From positions 1 to 13,932 of the forward strand of contig DKKR01000013.1 in the NCBI GenBank assembly GCA_002455375.1: DNA of 13,932 nucleotides, read 5' to 3'. Shown piece after piece: positions 1 to 7,911 of this stretch. Position 1 is the first letter of the stretch; every line of letters begins with the position of its first letter. Origin of the DNA: Bacteroidetes bacterium UBA6661. GTDB taxonomy: Bacteria; Bacteroidota; Bacteroidia; AKYH767-A; OLB10. The notes under the pieces are model-generated. The model was given only the letters and a program-made list of their open reading frames with translations. It was not told where the DNA came from and did not search any database. Made by a program: the position numbers and the translations under genes.

Positions 1-84
1 AATTATCAAATTATCTCCTTACCTAATTCTTCATCAACACTGTCAGCAGTGGATAGCCATCACTTAAAAAACTATTTTCAGTAG
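1..84 (+). other. Possible 3' end of an upstream gene
   Basis: Frame 1 is open from the window edge to a TAG at 82-84 and would encode a 27-residue tail ending in DSHHLKNYFQ. I do not recognise the protein. A second plus frame is also open, to a TAA at 64-66, so the reading frame is uncertain. The rest of the leader up to 118 shows no hairpin and no clear promoter. Sequence left of the window would settle which frame, if any, is coding. Confidence 0.25.
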
Positions 85-118
85 TTGTTGTTTATCCGTC
101 AAAATAATATTAAAAGAA

Positions 119-832
119 ATGGTAATTGAAATCTGGAGCGACATTATGTGCCCCTTTTGCTACATCGGCAAACGTCACTATGAAAATGCATTAAACCAAT
201 TTACAGGCAAGAATAATATAGAGTTGAAATGGAAAAGTTATTTGCTAGATCCTGAAACGCCACTGGATTTTGAAAAGCCACTTAATGTTTATGAATATCT
301 GGCCGAAAGAAAAGGCATCAGCCTTGCACAGTCCATAAAGATGCATGAACATGTTGTTGCTATGGCTAACCAAGCAGGATTGGATTATCAACTAGACAAA
401 TTAGTAGTTGCCAATATGATTAAGGCACATCGTGTTATTCAATTTTCAAAAAAGAAAGGACTTTCTGACCGGGTTGAAGAAAATATGTTCAACGCTTATT
501 TTACCGAGGGAAAAAACCTTGCTGATGATGCTGAATTAATTGCTATTGGCATTGCATCAGGATTAACTAAAGAAGAGGTTACAACAGCATTGACAGACGA
601 CCTTTATGCTTATGAAGTTGATCAGGATATACAGGAAGCAAGAGCAATCGGTGTAACCGGAGTTCCTTTTTTTGTTTTCAACAGGAAGTACGCTATTTCC
701 GGTGCACAACCTACAGAAGTATTTCTCGACACACTGAACAAATCTTACAATGAATGGCTTGAAACTAAGCCGCAATCCGGTTTACAAATAACCTCTGGAG
801 AAAGTTGCAGTACAGATGGTTGTGACTATTAA
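119..832 (+). CDS. DsbA-family thiol oxidoreductase, FrnE-like
   Basis: This 237-residue protein has the thioredoxin-fold layout of the FrnE/DsbA group. A CPFC redox motif lies at residues 11-14 just after the first beta strand, a helical insertion fills the middle, and the cis-proline loop is GVPFF with Pro183. There is no signal peptide, so it should act in the cytoplasm as a disulfide oxidoreductase or isomerase; its substrate is unknown. The C-terminus carries two further cysteines, Cys230 and Cys235, in a short polar tail. Length is normal for the family. The ATG at 119 directly precedes the first strand. It converges on the glycosyltransferase gene with only 17 bases between stops. Family assignment is firm; the role is inferred. 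Confidence 0.9.
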   Translation: MVIEIWSDIMCPFCYIGKRHYENALNQFTGKNNIELKWKSYLLDPETPLDFEKPLNVYEYLAERKGISLAQSIKMHEHVVAMANQAGLDYQLDKLVVANMIKAHRVIQFSKKKGLSDRVEENMFNAYFTEGKNLADDAELIAIGIASGLTKEEVTTALTDDLYAYEVDQDIQEARAIGVTGVPFFVFNRKYAISGAQPTEVFLDTLNKSYNEWLETKPQSGLQITSGESCSTDGCDY

Positions 833-849
833 AACTTTTCTTTAAGCAA

Positions 850-1779
850 TCACTCTTGTATGTTGGTATCTTGCACAACATATAATGGTCTGTTTCTGAT
901 ATTGGCACTCATACGGCTGATGTATTCTCCAATGATTCCAATACAAATAAGTTGTACACCGCCAATAAATAAAACAGCAATCATTATAGATGTCCATCCC
1001 TGCACATAATCTTTAATGATAAACCGTGAGTAAAGCGCATACAATATCCAGATAAAAGAAATAAAAGAAACTACAAAGCCACTGGCAGTAGCAAATTTTA
1101 ATGGGGCTGTTGAAAATGAGGTAATACCATCAATAGCAAAACGCATCATTTTCCTGTAGGTATAACCAGTTTCGCCTGCATGCCGTTCTTTTCTGTCATA
1201 TTCTACATAGGTCTGCCTGAAACCAATCCATGGAATTTGTCCACGCAAATACTTCTGTTGCTCAGGCATGTGTTTAAGCACATCAACGATTTTACGGTCC
1301 ATAATGCGGAAATCTCCGGTGTCAACAGGAATTTCTACAGAGGTAATTCGGGCAAGTGTTCTATAAAAAATTTTTGCTGTAAATTTTTTCATAAAGTTTT
1401 CGCCATCTCTGCTTTTCCGTTTTGCATAAACAACCTCAAAGCCCTCTTTCATTTTCTGATGCATTTCCTGTATCAACTCCGGTGGATCCTGCAAGTCGGC
1501 ATCAATAATGGCTACAGTATTTCCGGTACAATAATCCAGTCCTGCACTAACAGCAATCTGATGTCCAAAGTTGCGGCTGAAGTTTATATAGTAAACATGT
1601 TGGTCATTTGCAGCAATTGCCTTTACTATTGAAAGACTATTATCGCGGCTGCCATCATTAATAAATATCAGTTCATAACTGCTGCTGATTTTTGAAACTA
1701 CAGAAGTGAGACTTTCATGTAACAGATGGATGTTGTTCTCTTCATTATAAATAGGAATAATAATCGAAATATCTTTCAT
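850..1779 (-). CDS. Family 2 glycosyltransferase, DPM1/GtrB type with two membrane segments
   Basis: The 309-residue protein starts with the GT-A fold signature ISIIIPIYNEENNI and has the nucleotide-sugar/metal motif DADLQDPPEL (Asp93, Asp95). Two transmembrane segments follow at about 233-252 and 264-286, with the GEYISRM sequence typical of this group after the second. Relatives move a sugar from a nucleotide donor to polyprenyl phosphate on the inner face of the cytoplasmic membrane; the sugar cannot be told from sequence. I chose the ATG at 1779, because an in-frame start at 1866 would add 29 unrelated residues and overlap the end of miaE by 59 bases. It lies 28 bases after miaE on the same strand and is probably cotranscribed with it. 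Confidence 0.9.
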   Translation of the reverse strand: MKDISIIIPIYNEENNIHLLHESLTSVVSKISSSYELIFINDGSRDNSLSIVKAIAANDQHVYYINFSRNFGHQIAVSAGLDYCTGNTVAIIDADLQDPPELIQEMHQKMKEGFEVVYAKRKSRDGENFMKKFTAKIFYRTLARITSVEIPVDTGDFRIMDRKIVDVLKHMPEQQKYLRGQIPWIGFRQTYVEYDRKERHAGETGYTYRKMMRFAIDGITSFSTAPLKFATASGFVVSFISFIWILYALYSRFIIKDYVQGWTSIMIAVLFIGGVQLICIGIIGEYISRMSANIRNRPLYVVQDTNIQE

Positions 1780-1807
1780 AACACTATATGTCTTACTTTC
1801 ATTTAAA

Positions 1808-2389
1808 TTAACCGTGTACAGTCTCCTTCTTACCAAATTGAGCAATAATCTCTGCCTCAAATGCAAGATATTCCTCCCAACGCTTTTCTACATCATCATC
1901 TGTTGCATGTTCTCTTGCAAAGTTTATAAATGTTGTGTAGTGATTGGCTTCAATTATCATCAACTCCCGATAAAATGCGGCAAGCTCATTGTCTTTTATG
2001 TTTTCACTTAGCACTTTGAATCTTTCGCAACTGCGTGCTTCTATCATTGCTGCAAAAAGCAAATGGTCAACCATTCGCTGGTTACGGGTGCCTCCTTTGC
2101 GCTGAAACTGATAAATGCGGTTCACATAATCGTCCTTCCTCTCAGGACCTAAAGTCCATCCACGCTGTTCCATTTTCTCAACCACCATTCTGAAATGCTC
2201 CATTTCTTCTCTGGCAATATCACATAAAACTTTCACCATTCCTGTATATTCCGGAAAACGTACAATCAGGGATATGGCATTGCTCGCAGCCTTCTGCTCA
2301 CACCAGGCATGGTCAGTAAGAATTTCAGGAATATTAGTCTCAACTATATTTACCCATCGTGGGTCTGTTGGCAATTTAAGTTTAAACAT
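1808..2389 (-). CDS. miaE: tRNA-(ms2io6A)-hydroxylase MiaE
   Basis: The 193-residue protein matches MiaE, the diiron monooxygenase that hydroxylates the isopentenyl side chain of ms2i6A at position 37 of tRNAs reading U-starting codons. The ferritin-like four-helix bundle shows all expected metal ligands: Glu31 (in AWCEQKAA), Glu62 and His65 (in REEMEH), Glu117 (in IEARSCERF), and Glu147 and His150 (in IEANHYTTF). Length is standard and nothing looks damaged. It starts 5 bases after the OstA-like stop, so it probably shares that transcript, though the products are functionally unrelated. The pathway enzymes MiaA and MiaB are not in this window. Confidence 0.93.
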   Translation of the reverse strand: MFKLKLPTDPRWVNIVETNIPEILTDHAWCEQKAASNAISLIVRFPEYTGMVKVLCDIAREEMEHFRMVVEKMEQRGWTLGPERKDDYVNRIYQFQRKGGTRNQRMVDHLLFAAMIEARSCERFKVLSENIKDNELAAFYRELMIIEANHYTTFINFAREHATDDDVEKRWEEYLAFEAEIIAQFGKKETVHG

Positions 2390-2394
2390 TTGCT

Positions 2395-3903
2395 CTAATT
2401 TTTTCTAAAGATATCATTCTTATCCACAGGCCGTTTATTTTCCTGCCAGTTAAAACCCTTTAACATCAACTCCGAAGCCGAAAGTTCGCCAATCGGATAA
2501 AATGTTGCATCAGGTTTTTCTATAAGTTTAAGTTTACTGATTTTGCTATCTTTAATTATTATAATCATGTTACTACAGTCGGCACGATTGACTCCCGTAA
2601 GCTCGTTCTTTTTATTTCTGGCAAAATAAATACTCTGACCATTGCCGAAAACAGCTATTTTACTCAACATATTGTCTTCAAAATATCCAACCATAGTTTT
2701 CCCTCTAAGCTGATTAAATCGAATGCTATCTTCTTTAGAGGTGATAAATGCGGCCTGATTAAGAAATAATTTCCGGATACCTTCAGATGAGATGAGCATA
2801 GAGATAGTATCTGCAGTTAGCTGATTGACTTCATTCCACAACACAGGATTATGATATAAAAACAACAAACTGTCGGCAGCAGTGTAAATCAACGAATCGC
2901 AGGTTGCCTGCAAATCTTTTTTATACATTCTTACATTGTGATAAACAGCATAAGAAATAGCCTTACCTGTTGAATCAAACAAAGAAATGAGACTGTCGCC
3001 ATGCATAAACAAACTGTCTTTTTCAAACATCTTTGTCATCAGCAGGTTTCCTGTCATAAAAGAAAAGCCTTTCTCTCCATTATAATTCCCATAGTCGGAA
3101 TTGACAACAACCTTTTCTGTTGTATCGGTAATACTTACATTCTTAAATGCTTCTCCTGCCGAGGTATTATTATCAAAAAACATACTGTCGCCTTTAAGAA
3201 TCTGGTTTTTATTCTGCACAAAAGCATTTTTACTGAAGAAAGCTTTATCGGTAGCAGTGTTGTACCATCCGTTTTCACAATATATAACAGAACTGTCGTT
3301 GGAACGAATATAACATGGGCCATAAAACTCAGCAACTTTACTAACGGTTCCATAAACCAAGGTATCGGTTTCCATTCTGTGTCCGGGATGTTTGAGAACA
3401 ACATCCTTCTTGAATGCTAATTTCTTCTGATTACTAAAATAAGTACCAAAGCGGCTGGTTAAAGTATCTGTGCCATCTACAATTTGCCCTCCTTCAATAT
3501 AATCTGCAATACCGGTATCGAGATTATAATTTAGATTTTGCGAAATAAGCGTCATTTTTCTGTCGCTAAAAACAATATTGTTGAGAAGGCGCGCCTGTCT
3601 GCTGTTGCCATTATACTTTAGTATGTCACCGGTAAGGCTAATTGTATCTCCCTGTTCAATCCGCACATTCCCAAAAGCATCCATACTGTTTGTTGCAGAA
3701 TAAAGATAGGCGCTGTCGCAATACATAAAAGTGTTTTCCTGTTTAAAAACCACATCGCCTAAAAGCCGTCTTACATCTTTTCCTAAAGCATCATCACCCT
3801 CTAATGTGTTGGCATGTATCAATTCTATTTTTGAAGGCGATTTTTGAGCCTTGGCAAATAGTATTACAAAAGCAAAAATGAGTGTGAAAAAATACCTGAT
3901 CAT
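2395..3903 (-). CDS. OstA/LptA-like outer-membrane biogenesis protein
   Basis: The 502-residue protein begins with a signal peptide (MIRYFFTLIFAFVILFAKAQ), so it is exported. The mature part opens with a block typical of the Bacteroidetes OstA-like family (IELIHANTLEGDD, LLGDVVFKQENTFMYCDSAYLY). It continues as repeated short beta-strand units with recurring CDS/GDS, Y and G positions, as expected of a beta-jellyroll of the LptA/LptD-N type. The family is linked to LPS transport across the periplasm, but the exact role of these long Bacteroidetes members is not established. The ATG at 3903 is preferred because it places the signal peptide at the N-terminus; the frame stays open upstream to a TTG at 4002, but that would add 33 cysteine-rich residues in front of it. 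It is first in a run with miaE and the GT2 gene. Confidence 0.82.
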   Translation of the reverse strand: MIRYFFTLIFAFVILFAKAQKSPSKIELIHANTLEGDDALGKDVRRLLGDVVFKQENTFMYCDSAYLYSATNSMDAFGNVRIEQGDTISLTGDILKYNGNSRQARLLNNIVFSDRKMTLISQNLNYNLDTGIADYIEGGQIVDGTDTLTSRFGTYFSNQKKLAFKKDVVLKHPGHRMETDTLVYGTVSKVAEFYGPCYIRSNDSSVIYCENGWYNTATDKAFFSKNAFVQNKNQILKGDSMFFDNNTSAGEAFKNVSITDTTEKVVVNSDYGNYNGEKGFSFMTGNLLMTKMFEKDSLFMHGDSLISLFDSTGKAISYAVYHNVRMYKKDLQATCDSLIYTAADSLLFLYHNPVLWNEVNQLTADTISMLISSEGIRKLFLNQAAFITSKEDSIRFNQLRGKTMVGYFEDNMLSKIAVFGNGQSIYFARNKKNELTGVNRADCSNMIIIIKDSKISKLKLIEKPDATFYPIGELSASELMLKGFNWQENKRPVDKNDIFRKN

Positions 3904-4187
3904 GAAGTTGGCAAAAATAAGAGGTTTCAGCACATCTCTGTAACAGCAGTGTTTATTACAACAACTTGGTTTAATCAATATAAACAACTGTTTTACAATC
4001 AAATAATCAATGTGGATTTAATAAGATTTTAACTTGTTATTACCGACCTCATTATTGTATTTAAGGGAAAGTTGCCCTACTTCTGACTAATTAACAAAGT
4101 ATTGTTGCTAATTTTTAGTTTAACAGGGTTGTAATACAGTCATGAATAATATTTTTACTGAATCAAAAACCATTTAATCAAATAAAT
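3904..4187. other. Divergent intergenic region between ostA-like and coiled-coil genes
   Basis: These 284 AT-rich bases separate two divergent operons and should hold both promoters. On the plus strand TAATTTTT (4109-4116) is one base off the TAnnTTTG -7 consensus but has no well-spaced TTG. On the minus strand TATTTTTG (3919-3912) fits the consensus but would leave almost no leader before the ATG at 3903. I see no hairpin, repeat or small gene. Confidence 0.4.
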
Positions 4188-4523
4188 ATGGATCAGCAAT
4201 TCGAAAAAATCAAAGCAATTGAATCAAAAATTCAAAAACTTATTGAACTCAATAAAAACCTGGCCGAAGAAAAAGCCATGTATGAAGAAGAAAACCGTCA
4301 GTTGACAGAGCAGGTTAAAAACCTTAAAGAAAAGATGCATCAGTATGAGCAAAAGATTGATATGCAGGGGCAACAGTTGACTCAGTTGGAGGAAACAAAT
4401 AAATCACTTAATTTAGCCACCAACGAAACAACAGAAACGAAAGAAGAGAATAAATTTTTGAAATCAAGAATTGACGAATACGTGCAGGAGATTGACAAGT
4501 GTCTTGCATTATTGGATAAGTAA
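4188..4523 (+). CDS. Small coiled-coil protein upstream of zapA
   Basis: This 111-residue, highly charged protein is predicted almost entirely coiled coil from about residue 5 to 90, with leucine/isoleucine heptads (IQKLIELNKNLAEEK, LTEQVKNLKEK). The C-terminal segment, IDEYVQEIDKCLALLDK, ends in a hydrophobic motif. It has no signal peptide or membrane segment. It lies 7 bases upstream of zapA on the same strand. By size, composition and position it could be a ZapB-like partner of ZapA or another FtsZ-ring accessory factor, but that is inferred from context and I see no diagnostic ZapB sequence. The ATG at 4188 is the first good start. Confidence 0.8.
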   Translation: MDQQFEKIKAIESKIQKLIELNKNLAEEKAMYEEENRQLTEQVKNLKEKMHQYEQKIDMQGQQLTQLEETNKSLNLATNETTETKEENKFLKSRIDEYVQEIDKCLALLDK

Positions 4524-4530
4524 GAATAAA

Positions 4531-4842
4531 ATGGAAACAGTATCCATGCTTATAAATGTCGGTAACAGACAACTGAACCTAAAGGTTCCTGCAGCCGATC
4601 AAGAGAATATCTTAAAAGCTGAAAAGCTTTTGAATGATAAAATTGCTGTATTGCGCAAATCTTATGCAGTTAATGACAATCAGGATATTCTGGCAATGTG
4701 TGCATTTAGTATTGCCGGAGAACTCATAAGCCAACAGGCTTCCGGCAAGAAATCAGAAAATACCCGGATGGAAAAACTGGAGTCGCTGGATGCATTATTA
4801 AACGGTTTTCTGGCGCAGCCGGAGTTGTTTAATAAATACTAA
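4531..4842 (+). CDS. zapA: Cell division protein ZapA
   Basis: The 103-residue protein fits ZapA, a small tetrameric factor that bundles FtsZ filaments at the division site. The N-terminal beta strands (SMLINVGNRQLNLKVPAADQENI) are followed by a long helix beginning at KAEKLLNDKIAVLRKSY and the conserved ILAMCAFSIAGEL stretch. The ATG at 4531 is chosen because the in-frame extension back to 4471 would overlap the preceding gene in a different frame with unrelated sequence. Divergence is typical for this family, so the assignment leans on both sequence pattern and the coiled-coil/zapA/rny gene order. Confidence 0.85.
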   Translation: METVSMLINVGNRQLNLKVPAADQENILKAEKLLNDKIAVLRKSYAVNDNQDILAMCAFSIAGELISQQASGKKSENTRMEKLESLDALLNGFLAQPELFNKY

Positions 4843-4863
4843 AGAACCATAATCATTGCTGTA

Positions 4864-4975
4864 CATTGCTGTGCAGCTTGTTCATTCTGCTTTTTCTAAA
4901 ACGTTAAACTGATTTCAAATCTTTAGACTTAAGATTGGTTTCGTGTTTTGCGGAATGAAAGTTTAATCACATCTC
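4864..4975 (+). ncRNA. Candidate structured RNA between zapA and rny, possibly 6S-type
   Basis: This stretch lacks a good ORF and folds into one long rod. The helices, from outside in, are: UGUG 4870-4873 with CACA 4968-4971; a 10-bp helix of 4881-4890 (UUCAUUCUGC) with 4950-4959 (GCGGAAUGAA), including one G-U pair; 4898-4903 with 4944-4949; 4906-4910 with 4937-4941; and 4918-4923 with 4931-4936, capped by a 7-base loop. The inner 3' strand is almost continuously paired, while the 5' strand has bulges at 4891-4897 and 4911-4917. Rod shape, size and position beside zapA resemble 6S RNA, whose proteobacterial gene also flanks zapA, and a Bacteroidetes form (6S-Flavo) is known. The 6S identity is inference. 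It could instead be the leader of rny, which begins about 30 bases later. Ends are approximate. Confidence 0.5.
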
Positions 4976-5006
4976 GTTTAGGGATATAAAATTATTTTAT
5001 TAAAAA

Positions 5007-6566
5007 ATGGATCCAATAATTATAGGAGTTGGAATAGGTGCAGCTTTAATAGCAGCAATTATTACCTTCCTTGTTACAAAAAAGAACAATGCTGTAATTG
5101 TAGGTGCAGCAAAACAACAGGCTGATACACTGCTTAAGGAAGCTGAAGCTAAAGGCGAGGTTATTAAAAAAGACAAACTTCTTGAAGCAAAGGAGAAATT
5201 TTTCCAGTTAAAATCAGAGCATGAGAAGGCGATTGCCGAAAAAGACAAGAAAATTTCTGATGCAGAAAACCGTATCAGGCAAAAAGAGCGTGAACTGAAC
5301 CAGAAACTTGAGCAAAATTCGCGCAAGCATCAGGAATATGAAGCTTTGCAGACCAACTTAAAAAGTCAGATGCAGATTGTAGAAGCTCGCAAGCAAGAGG
5401 TTGACAAATCGCTTCAAAAACATGTTCAGGCACTAGAAAAAATTGCAGGCATCAGTCAGGATGAAGCTAAAACACAGTTAATGGAAACGCTTAAAGCCGA
5501 AGCACGCACTCAGGCACAATCCTATATCAAAGAGATTATGGATGAAGCAAAACTAACTGCAAACAAAGAAGCAAAACGCATCATCATTCAAAGTATTCAA
5601 CGTGTGGCAACAGAACATGCCGTTGAAAATTCAGTTACAGTTTTCAATCTTGAGAACGATGACGTAAAAGGCCGTGTAATTGGCCGCGAAGGACGAAACA
5701 TCAGAGCGCTAGAAGCTGCAACAGGAATAGAAATTATTGTTGATGACACACCTGAAGCAATTATTCTGAGTGGCTTTGATCCTGTAAGACGTGAGTTAGC
5801 ACGTCTGGCACTTCATCAGTTAGTGAGTGACGGACGTATTCATCCTGCCCGTATTGAAGAGGTAGTGAATAAAGTACGTAAGCAACTTGAAGAAGAAATT
5901 ATAGAAACCGGTAAACGCACTTGTATTGACTTAGGAATTCACGGACTTGCACCTGAATTAATTCGTATGGTAGGTAGAATGAAATACCGATCTTCTTATG
6001 GTCAGAATTTGTTGCAACACTCGCGCGAGGTAGCCAACCTTTGTGCAATAATGGCCAGTGAATTAGGATTAAATGCAAAGCTTGCTAAACGTGCCGGTCT
6101 GCTGCACGATATTGGAAAAGTGCCCGATGATGAGCCTGAATTACCACATGCTATTCTGGGTATGAAACTTGCCGAAAAGAATAAAGAAAATGCTGAAGTA
6201 TGTAATGCCATAGGTGCCCACCACGATGAAATTGAAATGACAAGCCTCATCAGCCCTATCATTCAGGTTTGTGATGCCATTTCAGGTGCACGCCCGGGTG
6301 CCAGACGCGAAATCGTTGAGCAATACATTAAGAGGTTAAAAGACCTTGAAGCACTTGCCCTCTCCTATCCCGGTGTTGAAAAATCTTTTGCTATCCAGGC
6401 AGGACGCGAATTGCGAGTTATTGTTGAAAGTGAAAAAGTTAGTGACCAGCAAGCCGATACACTCAGCTTTGACCTTGCACAAAGAATTCAGACAGAGATG
6501 ACCTATCCCGGACAAGTAAAAGTTACGGTTATCCGTGAGAAACGTGCGGTAAACTACGCCAAGTAA
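5007..6566 (+). CDS. rny: Ribonuclease Y
   Basis: The 519-residue protein is a complete RNase Y, a membrane-anchored endoribonuclease that initiates mRNA decay. Domains in order are: one N-terminal transmembrane helix (about 3-23, IIIGVGIGAALIAAIITFLV); a long charged coiled coil to about 200; a KH RNA-binding domain with the GREGRN loop at 226-231; and an HD hydrolase domain with the catalytic LLHDIGK motif (His367, Asp368) followed by GAHHDEIE. Length matches the family. It follows the candidate structured RNA on the same strand and ends 19 bases before the flippase gene, so read-through into the polysaccharide genes is possible. Confidence 0.96.
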   Translation: MDPIIIGVGIGAALIAAIITFLVTKKNNAVIVGAAKQQADTLLKEAEAKGEVIKKDKLLEAKEKFFQLKSEHEKAIAEKDKKISDAENRIRQKERELNQKLEQNSRKHQEYEALQTNLKSQMQIVEARKQEVDKSLQKHVQALEKIAGISQDEAKTQLMETLKAEARTQAQSYIKEIMDEAKLTANKEAKRIIIQSIQRVATEHAVENSVTVFNLENDDVKGRVIGREGRNIRALEAATGIEIIVDDTPEAIILSGFDPVRRELARLALHQLVSDGRIHPARIEEVVNKVRKQLEEEIIETGKRTCIDLGIHGLAPELIRMVGRMKYRSSYGQNLLQHSREVANLCAIMASELGLNAKLAKRAGLLHDIGKVPDDEPELPHAILGMKLAEKNKENAEVCNAIGAHHDEIEMTSLISPIIQVCDAISGARPGARREIVEQYIKRLKDLEALALSYPGVEKSFAIQAGRELRVIVESEKVSDQQADTLSFDLAQRIQTEMTYPGQVKVTVIREKRAVNYAK

Positions 6567-6585
6567 CAGCCACAAGGCAGGTTTC

Positions 6586-7860
6586 ATGGCGGCATCGGAA
6601 CATAAAGAGTATTATCGCAACCTGATTACTTTAGTTACCGGCAGCGCATTTGCGCAGTTGATCAGCTTAGCATTGTCCCCCGTATTTTCCAGAATATACT
6701 CACCACATGAGTTTGGCTTGTTAGCTGTTTTCATGAGTATATTAAGTGCATTGTCTGTAATAGTTTGTTTGCGTTATGAGTTTGCCATCATACCTGCACG
6801 CACCGGAAAAGATGCATTTCACCTGCTTGAACTTTGTTTTTACTCTACCTTGTTGACTACTATATTGACGCTGATAGGGGTAACAATCTACAATCTGTTT
6901 ATTTCAACCAATACTGTCTTGTCAAAATGGTTTTGGTTTCTGCCATTTATGGTACTGATTAACGGCTCTTACCAAGCAATGCTCAGTTGGGCAAACAGAC
7001 ATAAAAGCTACAAAGTTATTTCACGATACAGAATAACTAATTCAGTTATTACCAATATTATTATTCTAGGTGCAGGACTTGCTGGCTTTATTTCTATGGG
7101 ACTTCTTGCAGGTTTTGTTTCAGGTGGTGCTGTTGCCGCCATCATGCTATATTTTAATATTCAAAAGCAGTCTGAACCTTTTAAGCTTGGCTTTAATTTG
7201 GCTGCATTAAAAAATGTTGCAAAAAAATACGAAGCTTTTCCTAAAGTAAATCTATGGCAGTCAATTGCCGATATGCTGTTAATTAATGGAGTCATCTATT
7301 TTCTAACCGCATTTTTCAGCCCTGCGGTAGTAGGTTTATACGGCCTTACTATGAGAGTTTTACAAGCTCCTTTTAACTTGATAGGATACAGCATGGGGCA
7401 GGTTTTCATTCAGGATGCAGCGCATCAGTATAATGAAGGAAAAAATATTCAACCCATTATTAAAAAATCTATTCAACGTTCTGCATTCATTGCAATACCT
7501 ATTGTGTTACCATTAATTTTAGCAGGACCACAACTTTTTGCATTTGTTTTTGGCGAACAGTGGCGCCAGTCGGGCGAATATGCACAAATACTTGCACCTT
7601 GGTTTTTCCTTGACTTTATCAGAACGCCATTAGGACAGATTCCGATCATCATGGGAAAGCAAAAACGACAATTCACCATAACAATTGCCGGCAATATTCT
7701 AATGGTAATTTCTTTGTTGATAGGTGGCTTTTATTTTAATAAACCGTTACTCATGGTCACATTATTTACAGCACTACAATCAGTTTATCTCATTTATGTA
7801 ATTTATTGGATTTACCGTATTTCCGTTGTAACCTCTGACATCAGGGATGATTCAATGTAA
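6586..7860 (+). CDS. Polysaccharide flippase, Wzx-like (MOP superfamily)
   Basis: The 424-residue integral membrane protein has about 12 hydrophobic segments. Its N-terminus (LVTGSAFAQLISLALSPVFSRIYSPHEFGLLAVF) is typical of polysaccharide transporters of the MOP superfamily, which move lipid-linked oligosaccharide from the inner to the outer face of the cytoplasmic membrane. It is not a MATE drug exporter by this signature, though sequence alone cannot give the substrate. Length is normal. It opens a run of four same-strand genes for glycan assembly, starting 19 bases after rny and ending 51 bases before the ligase start. Confidence 0.88.
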   Translation: MAASEHKEYYRNLITLVTGSAFAQLISLALSPVFSRIYSPHEFGLLAVFMSILSALSVIVCLRYEFAIIPARTGKDAFHLLELCFYSTLLTTILTLIGVTIYNLFISTNTVLSKWFWFLPFMVLINGSYQAMLSWANRHKSYKVISRYRITNSVITNIIILGAGLAGFISMGLLAGFVSGGAVAAIMLYFNIQKQSEPFKLGFNLAALKNVAKKYEAFPKVNLWQSIADMLLINGVIYFLTAFFSPAVVGLYGLTMRVLQAPFNLIGYSMGQVFIQDAAHQYNEGKNIQPIIKKSIQRSAFIAIPIVLPLILAGPQLFAFVFGEQWRQSGEYAQILAPWFFLDFIRTPLGQIPIIMGKQKRQFTITIAGNILMVISLLIGGFYFNKPLLMVTLFTALQSVYLIYVIYWIYRISVVTSDIRDDSM

Positions 7861-7888
7861 TGCTCTATCACGGATATAACCTAATTTT

Positions 7889-7896
7889 TACTTTTG
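7889..7896 (+). promoter_or_regulatory. Possible -7 promoter element before the ligase gene
   Basis: TACTTTTG matches the Bacteroidetes -7 consensus TAnnTTTG exactly and lies 15 bases before the chosen ATG at 7912, inside the longest gap of the four-gene cluster. No TTG is found at the expected -33 distance. Such an octamer is expected by chance about once every one to two kilobases in DNA this AT-rich, so support is modest. Confidence 0.3.
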
Positions 7897-7911
7897 CAGT
7901 TCATTAAGATC

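Noticed and set aside
1780..1866. N-terminal extension of the DPM1-like glycosyltransferase
   Set aside because: The 29 added residues do not match the family and come from the 3' end of miaE in another frame; the ATG at 1779 directly precedes the conserved first strand.
3135..3404. Open frames on both strands inside the ostA-like gene
   Set aside because: They lie wholly within a well-supported gene, have biased composition without recognisable domains, and are best explained as shadows.
3912..3919. TATTTTTG on the minus strand as the promoter of the ostA-like operon
   Set aside because: It fits TAnnTTTG, but no TTG lies at the -33 distance and the transcript would begin only 2-3 bases before the ATG. 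Such octamers are common by chance in this base composition.
4854..4873. Tandem 10-base repeat (CATTGCTGT twice) after zapA
   Set aside because: Only two copies, with a last-base difference; too short to call a repeat element. It falls at the edge of the candidate RNA and may just reflect its 5' end.
7894..7911. TTG start six codons before the chosen ligase ATG
   Set aside because: It overlaps the promoter-like octamer and has no better ribosome-binding context; the ATG at 7912 is the simpler start.
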